Positions 42,926 through 54,270 of a stretch of DNA of 64,000 bases are shown one piece after another. Position numbers and translations under genes: made by a program. The DNA comes from Balanoglossus misakiensis. Its lineage: Eukaryota; Hemichordata. Each line of letters begins with the position of its first letter. Within the stretch, counting starts at the first letter, position 1. The stretch is taken from NCBI GenBank assembly GCA_040954595.2, contig CM082583.2:1612001-1676000 (forward strand), in the 5' to 3' direction. The notes below the pieces were generated by a model, which had not been told where the DNA came from, searched no databases, and saw only the letters and a program-made list of their open reading frames with translations.

Positions 42926-44449
42926 AAATAAGTATATAGGCCAATCAGGAGTTAGATTCGAATGTCCGAAAATGAGAAACCGTAGGCGAACGCAACAGAC
43001 AGCAATTTAAATTTGCATAACTAGAGGTTTGGGTGGAAAGATTTCAGAATTTAACGCACATATACAGATATTTTGTAGTGGAAATTTGAGTATATTATAA
43101 ATAGTACATGTAATAAGACTGTGAATTGATTTTATTTACTGACGATTAAATGAAGTTACCCTTTGAGTATGGGTGTTTATCGAGGGGGGGGGGTCCAAAA
43201 AAATGTTAGAAACTGTTGAAGATGAAACCGGAAAGATGTAGCAAATTCGTTAGTTTTCCCTTTTTTGGAAATTATGCTCGAAGCGTGTGATTGGTCAATT
43301 AGTCAGAAGGGGATTGGTTGGAAATAGTCGAATATGATTGGGCAATAAGTTCGAAGCTGAAATCCCTCAGGCTGTATAAATACGGTGTTTGTGGCGTGTA
43401 CTAATGGAGTATGGCTGGGGTGTGTTGTGTCGAGCAGTCTAGTATATCATTTGTGGGGCATTGAATATTTAGAACAAAGTTCTCTATGTCGGACTTCCTA
43501 ACATATACTCGATCGTTGATAACAAAACGAGCAGATATTTTTGTGCAAATAGTGTGCGCAAAACAACAACTAAACATGAAGACAACAAGATAGTACTGCG
43601 TGCGGTGCGACTCGGTTGTAAGCGTCAAGTCAAAAACTGCAAAGACATGCAACAGGTGTAAATATAGTCGACTGAAATGCTGAAAAACCATGAATATCGA
43701 TTGGCTCAAAGTGATGGGAATCGGCTCAACTTACCGGAGGGAATTGGTACATTATATAACGAGTAAACTAGAACGAAAGAAATCCCAGCGTGAACACTGG
43801 AAATTGTTCATAAATTAATATTTATACATGTATGTGTATATTGCGTAACCTTCGAAAATTCGAATATCATTAGCACTTGGCCTAAAAAGTTGTGCATTGC
43901 GAGTGGGACACTGGGCAATTATTTTTATGGGCCGCCATCGCTATGCAGTTTAGATGTAGTATTTTACTCAACTTTTACCGGCAAGTGAGTGATTTGCTTT
44001 CAGAAGGTAATGAGACGGAAATAAACTTATGCAATCAGAGTTAATTATTCGTGAGGATACAAACTTTTGTACTAGATTTATTGTAATTTTTCAGTGTATA
44101 CTCCTGGCCTTCGCAGGACTTTCATTTTTTACCCGGTTTGTGTGTTTTCGGGTTACCCATGGGCACTCTCTACCTGTTTTAAAACTCTGAACAAGTCGAT
44201 GTCACGTGTATCATTTTATGTACGACGTACATCATTATAATAATGCTATAGTGAAGTTTTTAAAAAGGAAATATTTTTTTAGTGTTATTCTCTTCGTTTT
44301 TTTTATGACTGAAATATGCTTGTGCTTGATGGAAAAACCGGATTCAACCTTAGCTTAATATATGCATTATCGTTCGCAACTGACGTCATATAATGTAGCA
44401 ATTTCCCTCCGGTTAAATTGAACCAATCGGCATTCCCGTTTTTCCACCA
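42926..44449. promoter_or_regulatory. shared intergenic region between divergent OB-fold copies I and II
   Basis: The ~50 bp outside each 5' exon is conserved in mirror orientation (GATTGGCCTAT near 42935-42945 and 44482-44492, a CCAAT-type box). The middle is unique, with a TATA-like CTGTATAAATACGG at 43371 (plus) and a G run at 43183. No clear gene. Confidence 0.4.
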
Positions 44450-44632
44450 TTTCACTCGAATATCTAACTCCAGGATCCTGATTGGCCTATGTAATTAATC
44501 ATTCCTTTCATCAACACTTCCTAACCGTTAACCCGCTGTACCTCCGCATGTCTCCACAAGAGCTAGGAGCTCAGAATCGGTCGGACGCAGACCAGCGGTC
44601 TGTCAGGTGTAGTAACCCTAACACCGTTAAAG
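44450..44632 (+). other. OB-fold copy II, 5' noncoding exon and proximal promoter
   Basis: Mirror of copy I: CCAAT-type box at 44482, then AACCCGCTGTACCTCCGCAT and a donor GTTAAAG|GTAGGT at 44632. Intron sequence continues to the acceptor TATATTTCAG at ~44906, but instead of exon A the sequence becomes unrelated (TATTTGTGCAACATTTG). Confidence 0.55.
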
Positions 44633-45189
44633 GTAGGTTTTCATTTATTCTATTATAAGTCTCCGTTCATCAACATTTCAAAGATTCTCAATAATGCAGT
44701 AGTTGCCACTGTACTTCAATGAAATATTTCCTTTCAAACTTGCAAATACTACTTGAACCGAATCGCAAACCTTTCCATTTTTAATAACGAAGTCGGATGC
44801 CGAAATTACCAACTCACTTTTTTTATCGGATTCCATCATTCTAATACTTTACTTCAATGTTCAAAAATTGTGTAAAACAATATCCACTTTCAATCTATAT
44901 TTCAGGTTTAACGGCTATTTGTGCAACATTTGACAGTACTCACATCATGGACTTTTCCTACAACGCACACCCTCTTCTTCTGTGGAGATATCTCGACTTC
45001 TGATATCATTATTTGTGGCGGATGATACAATTCTGTTACCAATTTTTCAGGTATATCCATCGCTTTTCGCCCGCAAGGTATGACCTGGAAAAAAATTTGG
45101 CGTAGTCTGTAAGTTGTGTGACTGAATCCGTAAAGGTGGCATTTGGAGGAAAAATTTTGAGCATTTTTATCAGTAATCTAGTTTGTTTA

Positions 45190-45518
45190 AAATATTGGAA
45201 CGCGATCAAAAATAAATGCGACTTGTAAACGAGTGCCGCGTTTGAATCGGTATTGACGATAAACATCGGTAATCGGCGATGAAATCAATGGATTTTCAAT
45301 GTACGTGATCGCATGGAGGCTGCCATATTGGATTACATCCGAAGACCTTCCGATTAGGCTTCGGTTGAATTCGGGAAAGGTCTCTAAAATGTAATGGGTC
45401 ATTCAATTTTGTAGAGTAAATTTCTAAAAATGTAGAAGATGGGAGGTTAAGATACCCAAAATGACTACGGCAAAAAAAATGTCAGGCCCATAAGTTTCGG
45501 GGTGCGATTATAACGTAC
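45190..45518 (-). repeat. inverted intron block of copy II
   Basis: Corresponds to the intron downstream of exon A (matches 42012-42243 in the same orientation). Its partner in plus orientation is 45781-46110. Together they form a foldback of ~330-bp arms around exon A. Confidence 0.65.
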
Positions 45519-45762
45519 CTTTGCTCTATCATAGAGGCAAATGGTATTATCTCTTCCAGTGGAAAAGTTGCGGAGCTGTACGTATTCTCCCTTCTGTAAT
45601 CTGTTCAGCCACTTCGGATTTTCTTTCCAGAATTTAAGTTCCAGAACGTTGCCATCCTGCTGCATACAAGGCACGCTAAACAGTTTGCCGTTGGCTGAAT
45701 TCCGGATCTAGACTGTATCCTCAATGAGGCACAATTTCACTGCCACGCCTTGGCTGCATGGT
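45519..45762 (-). pseudogene. copy II exon A, present in inverted orientation
   Basis: Minus-strand copy of exon A with an intact donor (AAAG|GTACGT) but lying inside a plus-strand copy. The first part, past CGGAATTCCGGATCT, has small changes (CTAGACTGTATCC for CTCGACATCC) that break the frame. The right junction at ~45765 passes straight into plus-oriented exon-end and intron sequence (GATGGAGCTAAG|GTACGT). Confidence 0.65.
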
Positions 45763-46238
45763 TGCAGATGATGGAGCTAAGGTACGTAACAATCGCACCC
45801 CGAAACGCCTGGGCCCTTTTTTGTGTGTAGTCATTGTGGGTATGTTAACCTCCCATGTCCTACATTTTTAGAAATTTAGTATACAAAATTGGATGACCGA
45901 TTATGTTTTAGAGACCTTTCCCGAATCCACCTGAAGCCCAGTCGGAATGTCTTGGGATGTAACCTAAATTCAATATGGCCGCCTCCATGCGTTCACTTGC
46001 ATTAAAAAAAAAACGTTGATTTTATCTCCGAGTGGCGGTGTTTATCGTCAGTACCAATTGAAACGCGGCACTCGCTTGCAGGTCGCATTTTTATTTTTGA
46101 GCGCGTTCTAATATTCTAGAAAGAAAAAAATGATAGTTTCGAGTACAGATTACATGTATTTTAAAACGAGGTTTGGTCACAATGGTATCACTACTAAATG
46201 ACTTACAATCGATGTTTTTAATTGTCTTTGCACCACAG

Positions 46239-46410
46239 TATGAATCCTGTGATGGTAAATCGCATTCAACTTAGAAGGCGTTGAGTAAGTGCAACTGATG
46301 GTAACTGGGATACCAAACTGAAACTTTTGGGAGAGAAAACCTTGCCATGCATGGACGTGGGTGGCACAGTTAAACTTGGGTTAAATACTACAGCGACAAC
46401 TGAAGTCCCG
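46239..46410 (+). pseudogene. copy II exon B, degraded
   Basis: Acceptor CACCACAG and donor CCCG|GTGAGAT kept. The region matches copy I exon B (GGAGAGAAAACC..., ACTACAGCGACAACTGAAGT) but in the phase used by copy I it meets a TAG after 11 codons and has small deletions. The 88-codon ORF starting at 46327 is the in-frame remainder plus intron. Confidence 0.65.
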
Positions 46411-46591
46411 GTGAGATATTATAAAATACTCTTACATCATAAAATTGAAATCCTACATGTCAATAATTTCATATTTTCACTAATGTTTAGCAAAAAACAA
46501 CTGCTCTCAACAAACCTTACCCCTCCCCCTCTTGTATTGTCAGTGCTTTGTAATCTATCAGTAACAATCTATTTTTTTCTCTCAAGGTGTT

Positions 46592-46650
46592 AAAAGAACC
46601 TATAGCTACTGGTGATGACATGATACCGTCCATGGGGTGTTGGAGGTAAT
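46592..46650 (+). pseudogene. copy II exon C
   Basis: After CTCTCAAG it starts GTGTTAAAAGAACC, as does exon C of copy III (59112), but then diverges and ends near TTGGAG|GTAATA. Encodes VLKEPIATGDD and a few more residues. Confidence 0.45.
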
Positions 46651-47680
46651 ACACTTTGTAAGTATTAACCAGTCAGGATGTAAGTGGGGTAATTACGGCG
46701 GTGAGATCAAAGAGATCTATTTGAATGTGAAAGTCGCTGAGTGGCAGTTACGGCCAGTTCGAAAAACTTTCAAACGGAGATTTTCGGTACTACAAGTGAT
46801 CGTAGTGCACCCATTTTTCTAAGACGTGTATGAAACTCCATAGTCAATGATAGGATGATTTTTCGTGAAGTTTTAACGACGCTTTCCCGAGAAAGACAGT
46901 TTCGGTATGTTGGTTTAAATTGTGGTCCTTGACTCTCGGCAAAGATTTCTTGTCTTGAAAAAAATTGGGTAGGTTAGGAAGATATTGAACTAAGTTACCG
47001 TGAAATTATAATAGTGTGAGCCGCTCCGTTGTGGAGTAATGACGGTGTAAAAATTGCCTTCGCCATCGACGAGTACAGCCGTGTTTGCCATATGTGTATG
47101 CATTGAAGTAGGTCAACGCATGTTAACCCATGACGTAATGGCTTCCTTTTCAACGCGTCGTTATCTCTCATTAGCATATTACATAAGGAGTCTATACACT
47201 ATTCACGCTGACTGACTTCTCAGGACTGACCTATGGCACAGTAAATTGTGGTCCTTGACTCTCGGCATGGATATATTCATGTCAAAATTATGAATAGAGG
47301 AGTTTAATAATGTTTCTAAAACCTGAGGGGGTTAATTTTTGTGTGGGTATGGCTGATATTTTTTTTTTTGTAACTTCAAGGTCACTTTGAATTTCGTGAT
47401 CACAATTTTGTCAGTGGAAGTAAAGAAATTCTTCTCGATAAAACTTCATGAAAAATCACATGTAGTACACTCATAGTACCAGTAATGTGCCTGGGGTGAA
47501 ATAATTGTCAGAAGTGGGTTGCTAGTTGCTTAACTTTCGTTGTGAAAAAAGTTGAAAAACTGTATGCAAATGAGCAATTCAAACGTTACTGGCCAGTTCA
47601 AGTGTTTGCATTGCATGATCCCCTGCTGTTTAATTATCCCACTTACGTCCTGACTGTAACTGCAGTAGTTGCTTACATCA
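46651..47680. other. intron-like sequence of copy II
   Basis: Contains a 29-bp direct repeat: TTGTGGTCCTTGACTCTCGG at 46919 and 47247. No exon corresponding to copy III exon D is seen. Confidence 0.4.
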
Positions 47681-47700
47681 GACTCCCACTATCTGCATGC

Positions 47701-47796
47701 AAGTTGTGGATGGATTTGCAGAGAGAGAGGCTAGTACACGGCACTCATGTGGACCTGCACTACCACATTTCTATTCAACATCAGGTCTCTGAGTAA
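47701..47796 (+). CDS. copy II terminal exon (exon E) with stop and poly(A) signal
   Basis: Encodes WMDLQRERLVHGTHVDLHYH, then ISIQHQVSE and TAA at 47794-47796. AATAAA follows at 47836-47841. The same peptide is encoded in copy III (59640-59705), there with Met for Leu in VDMHYH, so the segment looks constrained. The splice acceptor is not certain in this copy. Confidence 0.5.
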   Translation, partial: KLWMDLQRERLVHGTHVDLHYHISIQHQVSE

Positions 47797-48057
47797 AAAG
47801 ATGGCCATGTAAATTTTCTCTAAGTTTGTTAGAGAAATAAAGTACAACTTTAGTGTTTCACTAATTGAGTTTCAGTGTTCTTGTATTGTCTCGTTTGCCC
47901 CATGCCAACCTCAAAGTAAACGTCAAATTTGCCATTTTTGACTTATTTGTCCTTGTAGTGGGCCACATAGCATTTTAGTGCAACTTATGAAAATCTGAAG
48001 AACCAAATGCCTAATTTACCCACTCTGCACAGATTTATTTCAATGGTACAGACTTGA
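47797..48057. other. 3' flank of copy II, duplicated in inverted orientation at 58680-58945
   Basis: Matches the arm at 58680-58945 closely (TTTAGTGTTTCACTAATTGA, CCTTGTAGTGGGCC). It leads into the tandem array. Confidence 0.65.
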
Positions 48058-49316
48058 TGATTAGTATAGCGCCCTCTGTGGTAGTATTTGGGGGGGGGGT
48101 TAACCTAGCCTTTGTATGTTTATCCCTGTCCGGTTCCATTCCACTTGTATCTATGGTAACCTAATTATCAGCAGTAAAGGCCACAGCTTTGAAACAGTTT
48201 TAATATCAAGCACTCTGAATTACACGGCCATTCTCATTGGTGCATATAGTGTAGTCACGTTGTATTTTACTGCAACTGGTGAAAGTCTCCTAAAAAACCA
48301 AATGTGTCTTTACCCACTGTGCACAGAGTATTTGAATGATACTCAGTTGATGGTCATATAGTATAGCGCCCTCTGTGGTAGTATTTTGATTATGGAGGTG
48401 GGGTTAAATCTTGTCTTTGCATATGTTTATCCCTGTCATGTTGCATTGGGCTTGTATCTATGGTAACCTAATTATCAGCAGTAAAGGCCACAACTATGAA
48501 ATAGTTTTAATATCAAGCACTCTCTGAATTACATGGCCATTCTCATTGGTGTATATAGTGTAGTCACGTTGTATTTTACTTCAACTGATGAAAGTCTCCT
48601 AAAAAACCAAATGTGTCTTTACCCACTGTGCACAGAGTATTTGAATGATACTCAGTTGATGGTCATATAGTATAGCGCCCTCTGTGGTAGTATTTTGATT
48701 ATGGAGGTGGGGTTAAATCTTGTCTTTGCATATGTTTATCCCTGTCATGTTGCATTGGGCTTGTATCTATGGTAACCTAATTATCAGCAGTAAAGGCCAC
48801 AACTATGAAACAGTTTTAATATCAAGCACTCTCTGAATTACATGGCCATTCTCATTGGTGTATATAGTGTAGTCACGTTGTATTTTACTACAACTGATGA
48901 AAGTCTCCTAAAAAACCAAATGTGTCTTTACCCACTGTGCACAGAGTATTTGAATGATACTCAGTTGATGGTCATATAGTATAGCGCCCTCTGTGGTAGT
49001 ATTTTGATTATGGAGGTGGGGTTTAATCTTGTCTTTGCATATGTTTATCCCTGTCATGTTGCATTGGGCTTGTATCTATGGTAACCTAATTATCAGCAGT
49101 AAAGGCCACAACTATGAAACAGTTTTAATATCAAGCACTCTCTGAATTACATGGCCATTCTCATTGGTGTATATAGTGTAGTCACGTTGTATTTTACTGC
49201 AACTGATGAAAGTCTCCTAAAAAAACAAATAAGTCTTTACCCACTGTGCACAGAGTGTTTGAATGATACTCAGTTGATGGTCATATAGTATAGCACCCTC
49301 TGTGGTAGTATTTTGG

Positions 49317-50458
49317 TCTCTCAGATACTGTTCTCATGTGGTTTAAGTCATACCTTTCCAATCGTAGTCAGTGTGTACTTGTAAATTCCACCCAATCACC
49401 TTTCTATCGGCTCGACACTGGTGTACCACAGGGATCAGTTCTTGGTCCCATACTTTTCAATATGTACCCGTCTCCATTTGGTGAATTAGTTCAAAGTCAT
49501 GGTTGTCTTTATAGTTTTTATGCAGATGACTCTTCACTTTATATGTCTTTTAGTAAAGACAACGCAGCAAGAACTGTTTCAAATCTTGAACTTTGTATAT
49601 CCGATGTTAGGTTTTGGATGTCTGAAAACTTCTTGTGCTTATACGATGATAAGACTGAATTTGTTATTTTCTTTGGTATTTCAGGTGATCTGTCTGCTAG
49701 AGGGATTTCAGAAATTCGTGTTGGCGATTCTCTGATTCCTGTCCATTGTCAGGCTAAGAGCCTTGGTGTGATCCTTGACTCTTGTCTGACAATGAAGCCA
49801 CATATTGGACAGATCTGCCGCTCTGCCACTTTTCATTTACGTCGCATTGCGCTTATCCGCAAATATTTATCTCATTCTGCTACAGAGCAATTAGTTCATG
49901 CATTCATTACTTCTCGAATGGATTCATGTAATTCACTTTTATTTGGGCTCCCGAAGTATTCAATCAACCGTATCCAACGCGTTCAGAATATTGCTGCTAG
50001 AATTGTTACTCATTCAAAAATCACCGGTCACATCACTCCAATTTTGTATCAGTTGCACTGGCTACCTGTTACACAGCGTATTGTTTTTAAGATGTTAGTT
50101 CTCATTTTTAAATCCATTCATAAACTTGGTCCAATCTATCTTTCTAGCATGACTAATCTATATGTTCCGTGTCGCAATTTAAGGTCAGCTGATCAGTTCA
50201 AACTCTGCCTTGTTCGATCACGCACCAAGAGTTATGGTGATCGTGCTTTTACTGTTGCTGCTCCAATTCTTTGGAATAATCTTCCACTCACCATTCGCCA
50301 GGCACCAGACTTATCTGTTTTTAAATCAAATGTTAAAACTTTACTTTTTAAATCTGTTTTTTAGCCATTTGTTGTATTGTACTTTTGCTTTAAGCGTCAT
50401 TGATCACATTTTTGTGGATACTGACACTATACAAATAAATTATTATTATTATTATTAT
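49317..50458 (+). mobile_element. 5'-truncated CR1/L2-type LINE inserted in the tandem array
   Basis: Starts abruptly within the RT domain and ends with an (ATT)n tail (50441-50458). TATTTTG occurs at both edges (49308-49314 and 50455-50461), possibly the target duplication. The array resumes after it in phase. Confidence 0.85.
49336..50364 (+). CDS. LINE reverse transcriptase C-terminal part (CR1/L2-like)
   Basis: 342 codons from the first ATG; the frame is open upstream to the truncation point. Motifs: LDTGVPQGSVLGPILF, the catalytic FYADD (about residue 64), then the thumb and C-terminal signature LHWLPVTQRI and APILWNNLPLTIR, typical of the CR1/L2/Rex1 group. The endonuclease and first half of RT are absent, so the protein is inactive. 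The frame itself carries no lesion, which fits a young insertion. Confidence 0.9.
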   Translation: MWFKSYLSNRSQCVLVNSTQSPFYRLDTGVPQGSVLGPILFNMYPSPFGELVQSHGCLYSFYADDSSLYMSFSKDNAARTVSNLELCISDVRFWMSENFLCLYDDKTEFVIFFGISGDLSARGISEIRVGDSLIPVHCQAKSLGVILDSCLTMKPHIGQICRSATFHLRRIALIRKYLSHSATEQLVHAFITSRMDSCNSLLFGLPKYSINRIQRVQNIAARIVTHSKITGHITPILYQLHWLPVTQRIVFKMLVLIFKSIHKLGPIYLSSMTNLYVPCRNLRSADQFKLCLVRSRTKSYGDRAFTVAAPILWNNLPLTIRQAPDLSVFKSNVKTLLFKSVF

Positions 50459-51348
50459 TTTGATTACAGAGGTGGGGTTTAATCTTGCCTTTGCATATGT
50501 TTATCCCTGTCCTGTTGCAGTGGGCTTGTATCTATGGTAACCTAATTATCAGCAGTAAAGGCCACAACTATGAAACAGTTTTAATATCAAGCACTCTCTG
50601 AATTACACGGCCATTCTCATTGGTGTATATAGTGTAGTCACGTTGTATTTTACTGCAACTGATGAAAGTCTCCTAAAAAAACAAATGTGTCTTTACCCAC
50701 TGTGCACAGAGTATTTGAATGATACTCAGTTGATGGTCATATAGTATAGCGCCCTCTGCGGTAGTATTTTGATTATGGAGGTGGGGTTTAATCTTGTCTT
50801 TGCATATGTTTATCCCTGTCCTGTTGCATTGGGCTTGTATCTATGGTAACCTAATTATCAGCAGTAAAGGCCACAACTATGATACAGTTTTAATATCAAG
50901 CACTCTCTGAATTACATGGCCATTCTCATTGGTGTATATAGTGTAGTCACGTTGTATTTTACTGCAACTGATGAAAGTCTCCTAAAAAAAACAAATGTGT
51001 ATTTACCCACTGTGCACAGAGTATTTGAATGATACTCAGTTGATGGTCATATAGTATAGCACCCTCTGTGGTAGTATTTGGATTATAGGGGAAGGGGTAA
51101 CCTACCTTTTCTATACATGTATATGGTTATCCCTCTTCTATTGCATTCCGCTTGTATCTATGGAAACCTAATTATCAGCAGTGAATGCCAAATTGTAAAA
51201 CAGCAACATATTTATTATCAAACACTGTATGGAATTGAATATACACAATATGTTTTGTGTGTTTGCTGGCTACATACATGCATAAATACGTACATACATA
51301 TATTACACTCATACTCAAACACACAGCTAATGGACTCTTTTTTTCATC

Positions 51349-51421
51349 ATCCCCACCAGGAATCGAACCTGGATCTCTTATCACAAAGTGACAAGTGTGT
51401 TAACCATTACACCATGAGGAT
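51349..51421 (-). tRNA. tRNA(Gln)-like sequence / SINE head, minus copy
   Basis: A full cloverleaf can be drawn: acceptor ATCCTCA/TGGGGAT with one G-U, 4-bp D stem, an anticodon stem with alternative registers, and a perfect T stem (CCAGG/CCTGG). A box TGGTGTAATGG and B box GGTTCGATTCC are intact. The CATGGTGTAATGGTTA block and CTTTG anticodon region resemble eukaryotic tRNA-Gln(UUG), but the anticodon arm is two bases longer than normal, so this is more likely a tRNA-derived repeat than a working tRNA. Confidence 0.5.
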
Positions 51422-52316
51422 TTTTTATCTCCACTAACTGCCAACACACTGTCCAATTGCACATTCACTCACTGACATATTCAACTAACACACCAGTTTC
51501 TTTATTTCAAAAAGTACACAGTAAAACATCACAAATGACAAGACAGGGGTATCAGGAATCACACAAATCATACTCAATGTTTTACTGAAGCCATTGCTGT
51601 AAGATTGCTGTAAGTAATGGCACTATTCAATGGTGTTAACACCACATAGCACAATGATGTACTGCACACATTCAAGTCACATACCTTTTTGAAGTATTAA
51701 TAAACACTGATTCTATGAACTGTTAAAATTATTTTTTCTTACATCATCCCTGAATACCAAATTTCAAACAAATTAGGCTAGTGCTTTCACATGTTAACAC
51801 ACAATGCATGGCACTGGACAATCATCCTATCCGATCTGAAACCTCAGTGTCACTTACCACAAAACTAAACACGTTATCTACAAATGATTTACGAAACTAA
51901 TTCGTACACGACACAATACACATTTGAGTGTGTTGATCTCTTAGTTTGTACATGATACTTTGCACAGATGTACACCAACACTCACCTTGAGAACTCTTTG
52001 GTAGCCAAAACTGTCAAGAAAATAAACAAAACTTTTAAATTAAATCATTAAGTATAATTGTGTATTTAAACAAGTACATCAAGATATACACTTGCCTGCA
52101 TAACACACACCTCTCAATAGCCATAATGTATCAATGTCGAGATGACATCACTCCAAGTACAAGATAGCGAATGATGATTTTTTTACAATAACCCCACTAC
52201 TTAAACAGGACAACAAATTACAATGAATTCACTATCAACCTTGTGATATTCAGAAAATCAATTCTTGGTCACATAAATTGTCCTGTCCACAAAATGGTTT
52301 CATGGCATCAAAATAT
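51422..52316. other. noncoding sequence at the end of the left arm
   Basis: 51422-51510 is shared in inverted form with 57560-57636. Beyond that I see nothing recognisable. Confidence 0.4.
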
Positions 52317-53013
52317 GCCTCGGCCACCCGATTGTTTATTGCTCAACTCGTACGAGTACGTGTAACTGCGTTCAAAATAACGCGAAAAAGGGAGGCGAAA
52401 CCTTAAGAGTCATACAGATAAATGGATACTTCCCAACTCTTTGTCATAAAATCTACCATTTTACGTCTTGAATACAGTGCAGTCGATAGTCAGAACGTGC
52501 ACTTCCGGGTGTTGCTTTACAGGGCGCCCGATTGGTCAATTTAAATAGGCAGAGAAAACGGAGCCATCACCATCGGGCGCGTGATTCAAATGTGATTGAA
52601 TTTGACTGGGTACGACTTGGAAATCGCCGTTTTTCCACTCGTTTGCAGGTCGATAGATGAAGTGAAGCCCAAATTAGGTCAGTGAGATAAATTTCAATGC
52701 CTATGGTGGCATAATTTAATCGCTCGCTGGTGAATGGGGTGATTTTTCAGGGCCTTGAAGGTGGCCCATGAGCCTAGATCCAGGGCATGTCGATTCCACC
52801 CTTGCCTGTATATAAGACGGTAGTGACATTCGGCGACCTAGGTCGTGTTTTCCACAATTATGGTTGGGTTTTTTTACAGTTATCTACAACATCGACAAAC
52901 ATAGCAAGAAATGACACATTGATTTTTTAAAAAAAAATTTTATTACCAATCTTAACAACAACAACAACAACAATAATAATAATAACAATAACACAATTAC
53001 TAAGTTCCCTGTG
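52317..53013 (+). repeat. promoter-like repeat 'P', copy 1
   Basis: 697 bp from GCCTCGGCCACCCG to AAGTTCCCTGTG. It carries a CCAAT-type box (CCCGATTGGTCA) just before TTTAAATAGG, then a second TATA-like TGTATATAAGACGG (52807-52820) followed by a T-rich stretch ending TTTTTTTACAG, and an (AAC)n/(AAT)n tail near the 3' end. No ORF. Copies: 53571-54265 (inverted) and 54271-54748 (direct, 5' truncated). Confidence 0.8.
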
Positions 53014-53427
53014 GTTTGTATGCATGTTTTGGCAAATTGTATATATGTTAAGATGGTGAAGTTTGCTTGAAGGAATAGAAACATCAGAGGCTGGGTACAT
53101 CGGAGTTTCTATTTCATTCCATACAAGTTGAAATTAAGCTTATTTTTGGAGGTACATATGATTATTTAGAAACGGTTTTAGGCAAGCGAATCTGCTGAAT
53201 TCGGGCGATCGGTCTTGTATCGTGTGTATGAAACGTACAAGCAGTGGTAGGATATTATTTTGGGATGTGTACTTCAATAGTTTCCATGTCTCTTATATGT
53301 ATTTGTCAAAAAATAAACAGTAGTAAAAATGGATTGTATTTTCCATTATTTTTTCTGTTAATATTGTATGTTTACATGACCAAAAGCCTTAAGGTTTTCA
53401 TTGGAATTTATATCAGGGTAATCAATT

Positions 53428-53542
53428 TAGCAAGAAATGACACATTGATTTAAAAAAAAAAAATTTTATTACCAATCTTAACAACAACAACAACAACAAC
53501 AATAATAATAATAACAATAACAAAATTACTAAGTTCCCTGTG
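53428..53542 (+). repeat. 3' end of repeat P (copy 2, strongly 5' truncated)
   Basis: Starts within CAAGAAATGACACATTG and ends at the common CCCTGTG terminus. Only 28 bp separate it from the inverted copy at 53571, making a hairpin-prone palindrome. Confidence 0.8.
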
Positions 53543-53570
53543 TACAAACGAAACCCTTTCAGTATATAAC

Positions 53571-53594
53571 CACAGGGAACTTAGTAATTTTGTT

Positions 53595-53627
<33 letters not shown>

Positions 53628-54265
53628 AAGATTGGTAATAAAATTAAAAAAAAAATCAATGTGTCATTTCTTGATATGTTTGTCGATGTTGTAGATAACT
53701 GTAAAAAAAAAACCCAACCATAATCGTGGAAAACACGACCTAGGTCGCCGAATGTCACTACCGTCTTACATACAGGCAAGGGTGGAATCCACATGCCCTG
53801 GATCTAGGCTCATGGGCCACCTTCAAGGCCCTGAAAAATCACCCCATTCACCAGCGAGCGATTAAATTATGCCACCATAGGCATTGAAATTTATCTCACT
53901 GACCTAATTTGGGCTTCACTTCATCTATCGACCTGCAAACGAGTGGAAAAACGGCGATTTCCAAGTCGTACCCAGTCAAATTCAATCACATTTGAATCAC
54001 GCGCCCGATGGTGATGGCTCCATTTTCTCTGCCTATTTAAATTGACCAATCGGGCGCCCTGTAAAGCAACACCCGGAAGTGTACGTTCTGACTATCGACT
54101 GCACTGTATTCAAGACGTAAAATGGTAGATTTTATGACAAAGAGTTGGGAAGTATCCATTTATCTGTATGACTCTTAAGGTTTCGCCTCCTTTTTTTCGC
54201 GTTATTTTGAACGCAGTTACACGTACTCGTACGAGTTGAGCAATAAACAATCGGGTGGCCGAGGC
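53571..54265 (-). repeat. repeat P, copy 3 (inverted)
   Basis: Near-perfect reverse complement of copy 1 over its full length. Differences are few and mostly in the A/T and AAC runs. Confidence 0.85.
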
Positions 54266-54270
54266 AGCCT

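Larger units (their letters stand above)
48058..51090 (+). repeat. tandem array, unit ~309 bp, interrupted by a LINE
   Basis: Unit starts can be tracked by AGCGCCCTCTGTGG at 48068, 48365, 48674, 48983, 49292 (AGCACC variant), then after the LINE at 50748 (TGCGG variant) and 51058 (AGCACC variant); spacing is 297 then 309. Units share TATGTTTATCCCTGTC, CTATGGTAACCTAATTATCA and AAAGTCTCCTAAAA. Middle units are more similar to each other than to the edge units, as expected for homogenising tandem arrays. Inverted single units are at 58239-58680. Confidence 0.85.

Noticed and set aside
48058-51090. Regular direct repeats might suggest a CRISPR array
   Set aside because: Units are ~309 bp and homologous throughout, with no short repeat/unique spacer structure, in an animal genome. 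It is a satellite-like tandem array.
53450-53794. 114-codon minus ORF with poly-Thr
   Set aside because: Crosses the (AAC)n tract and the palindrome of repeat P; no independent support.
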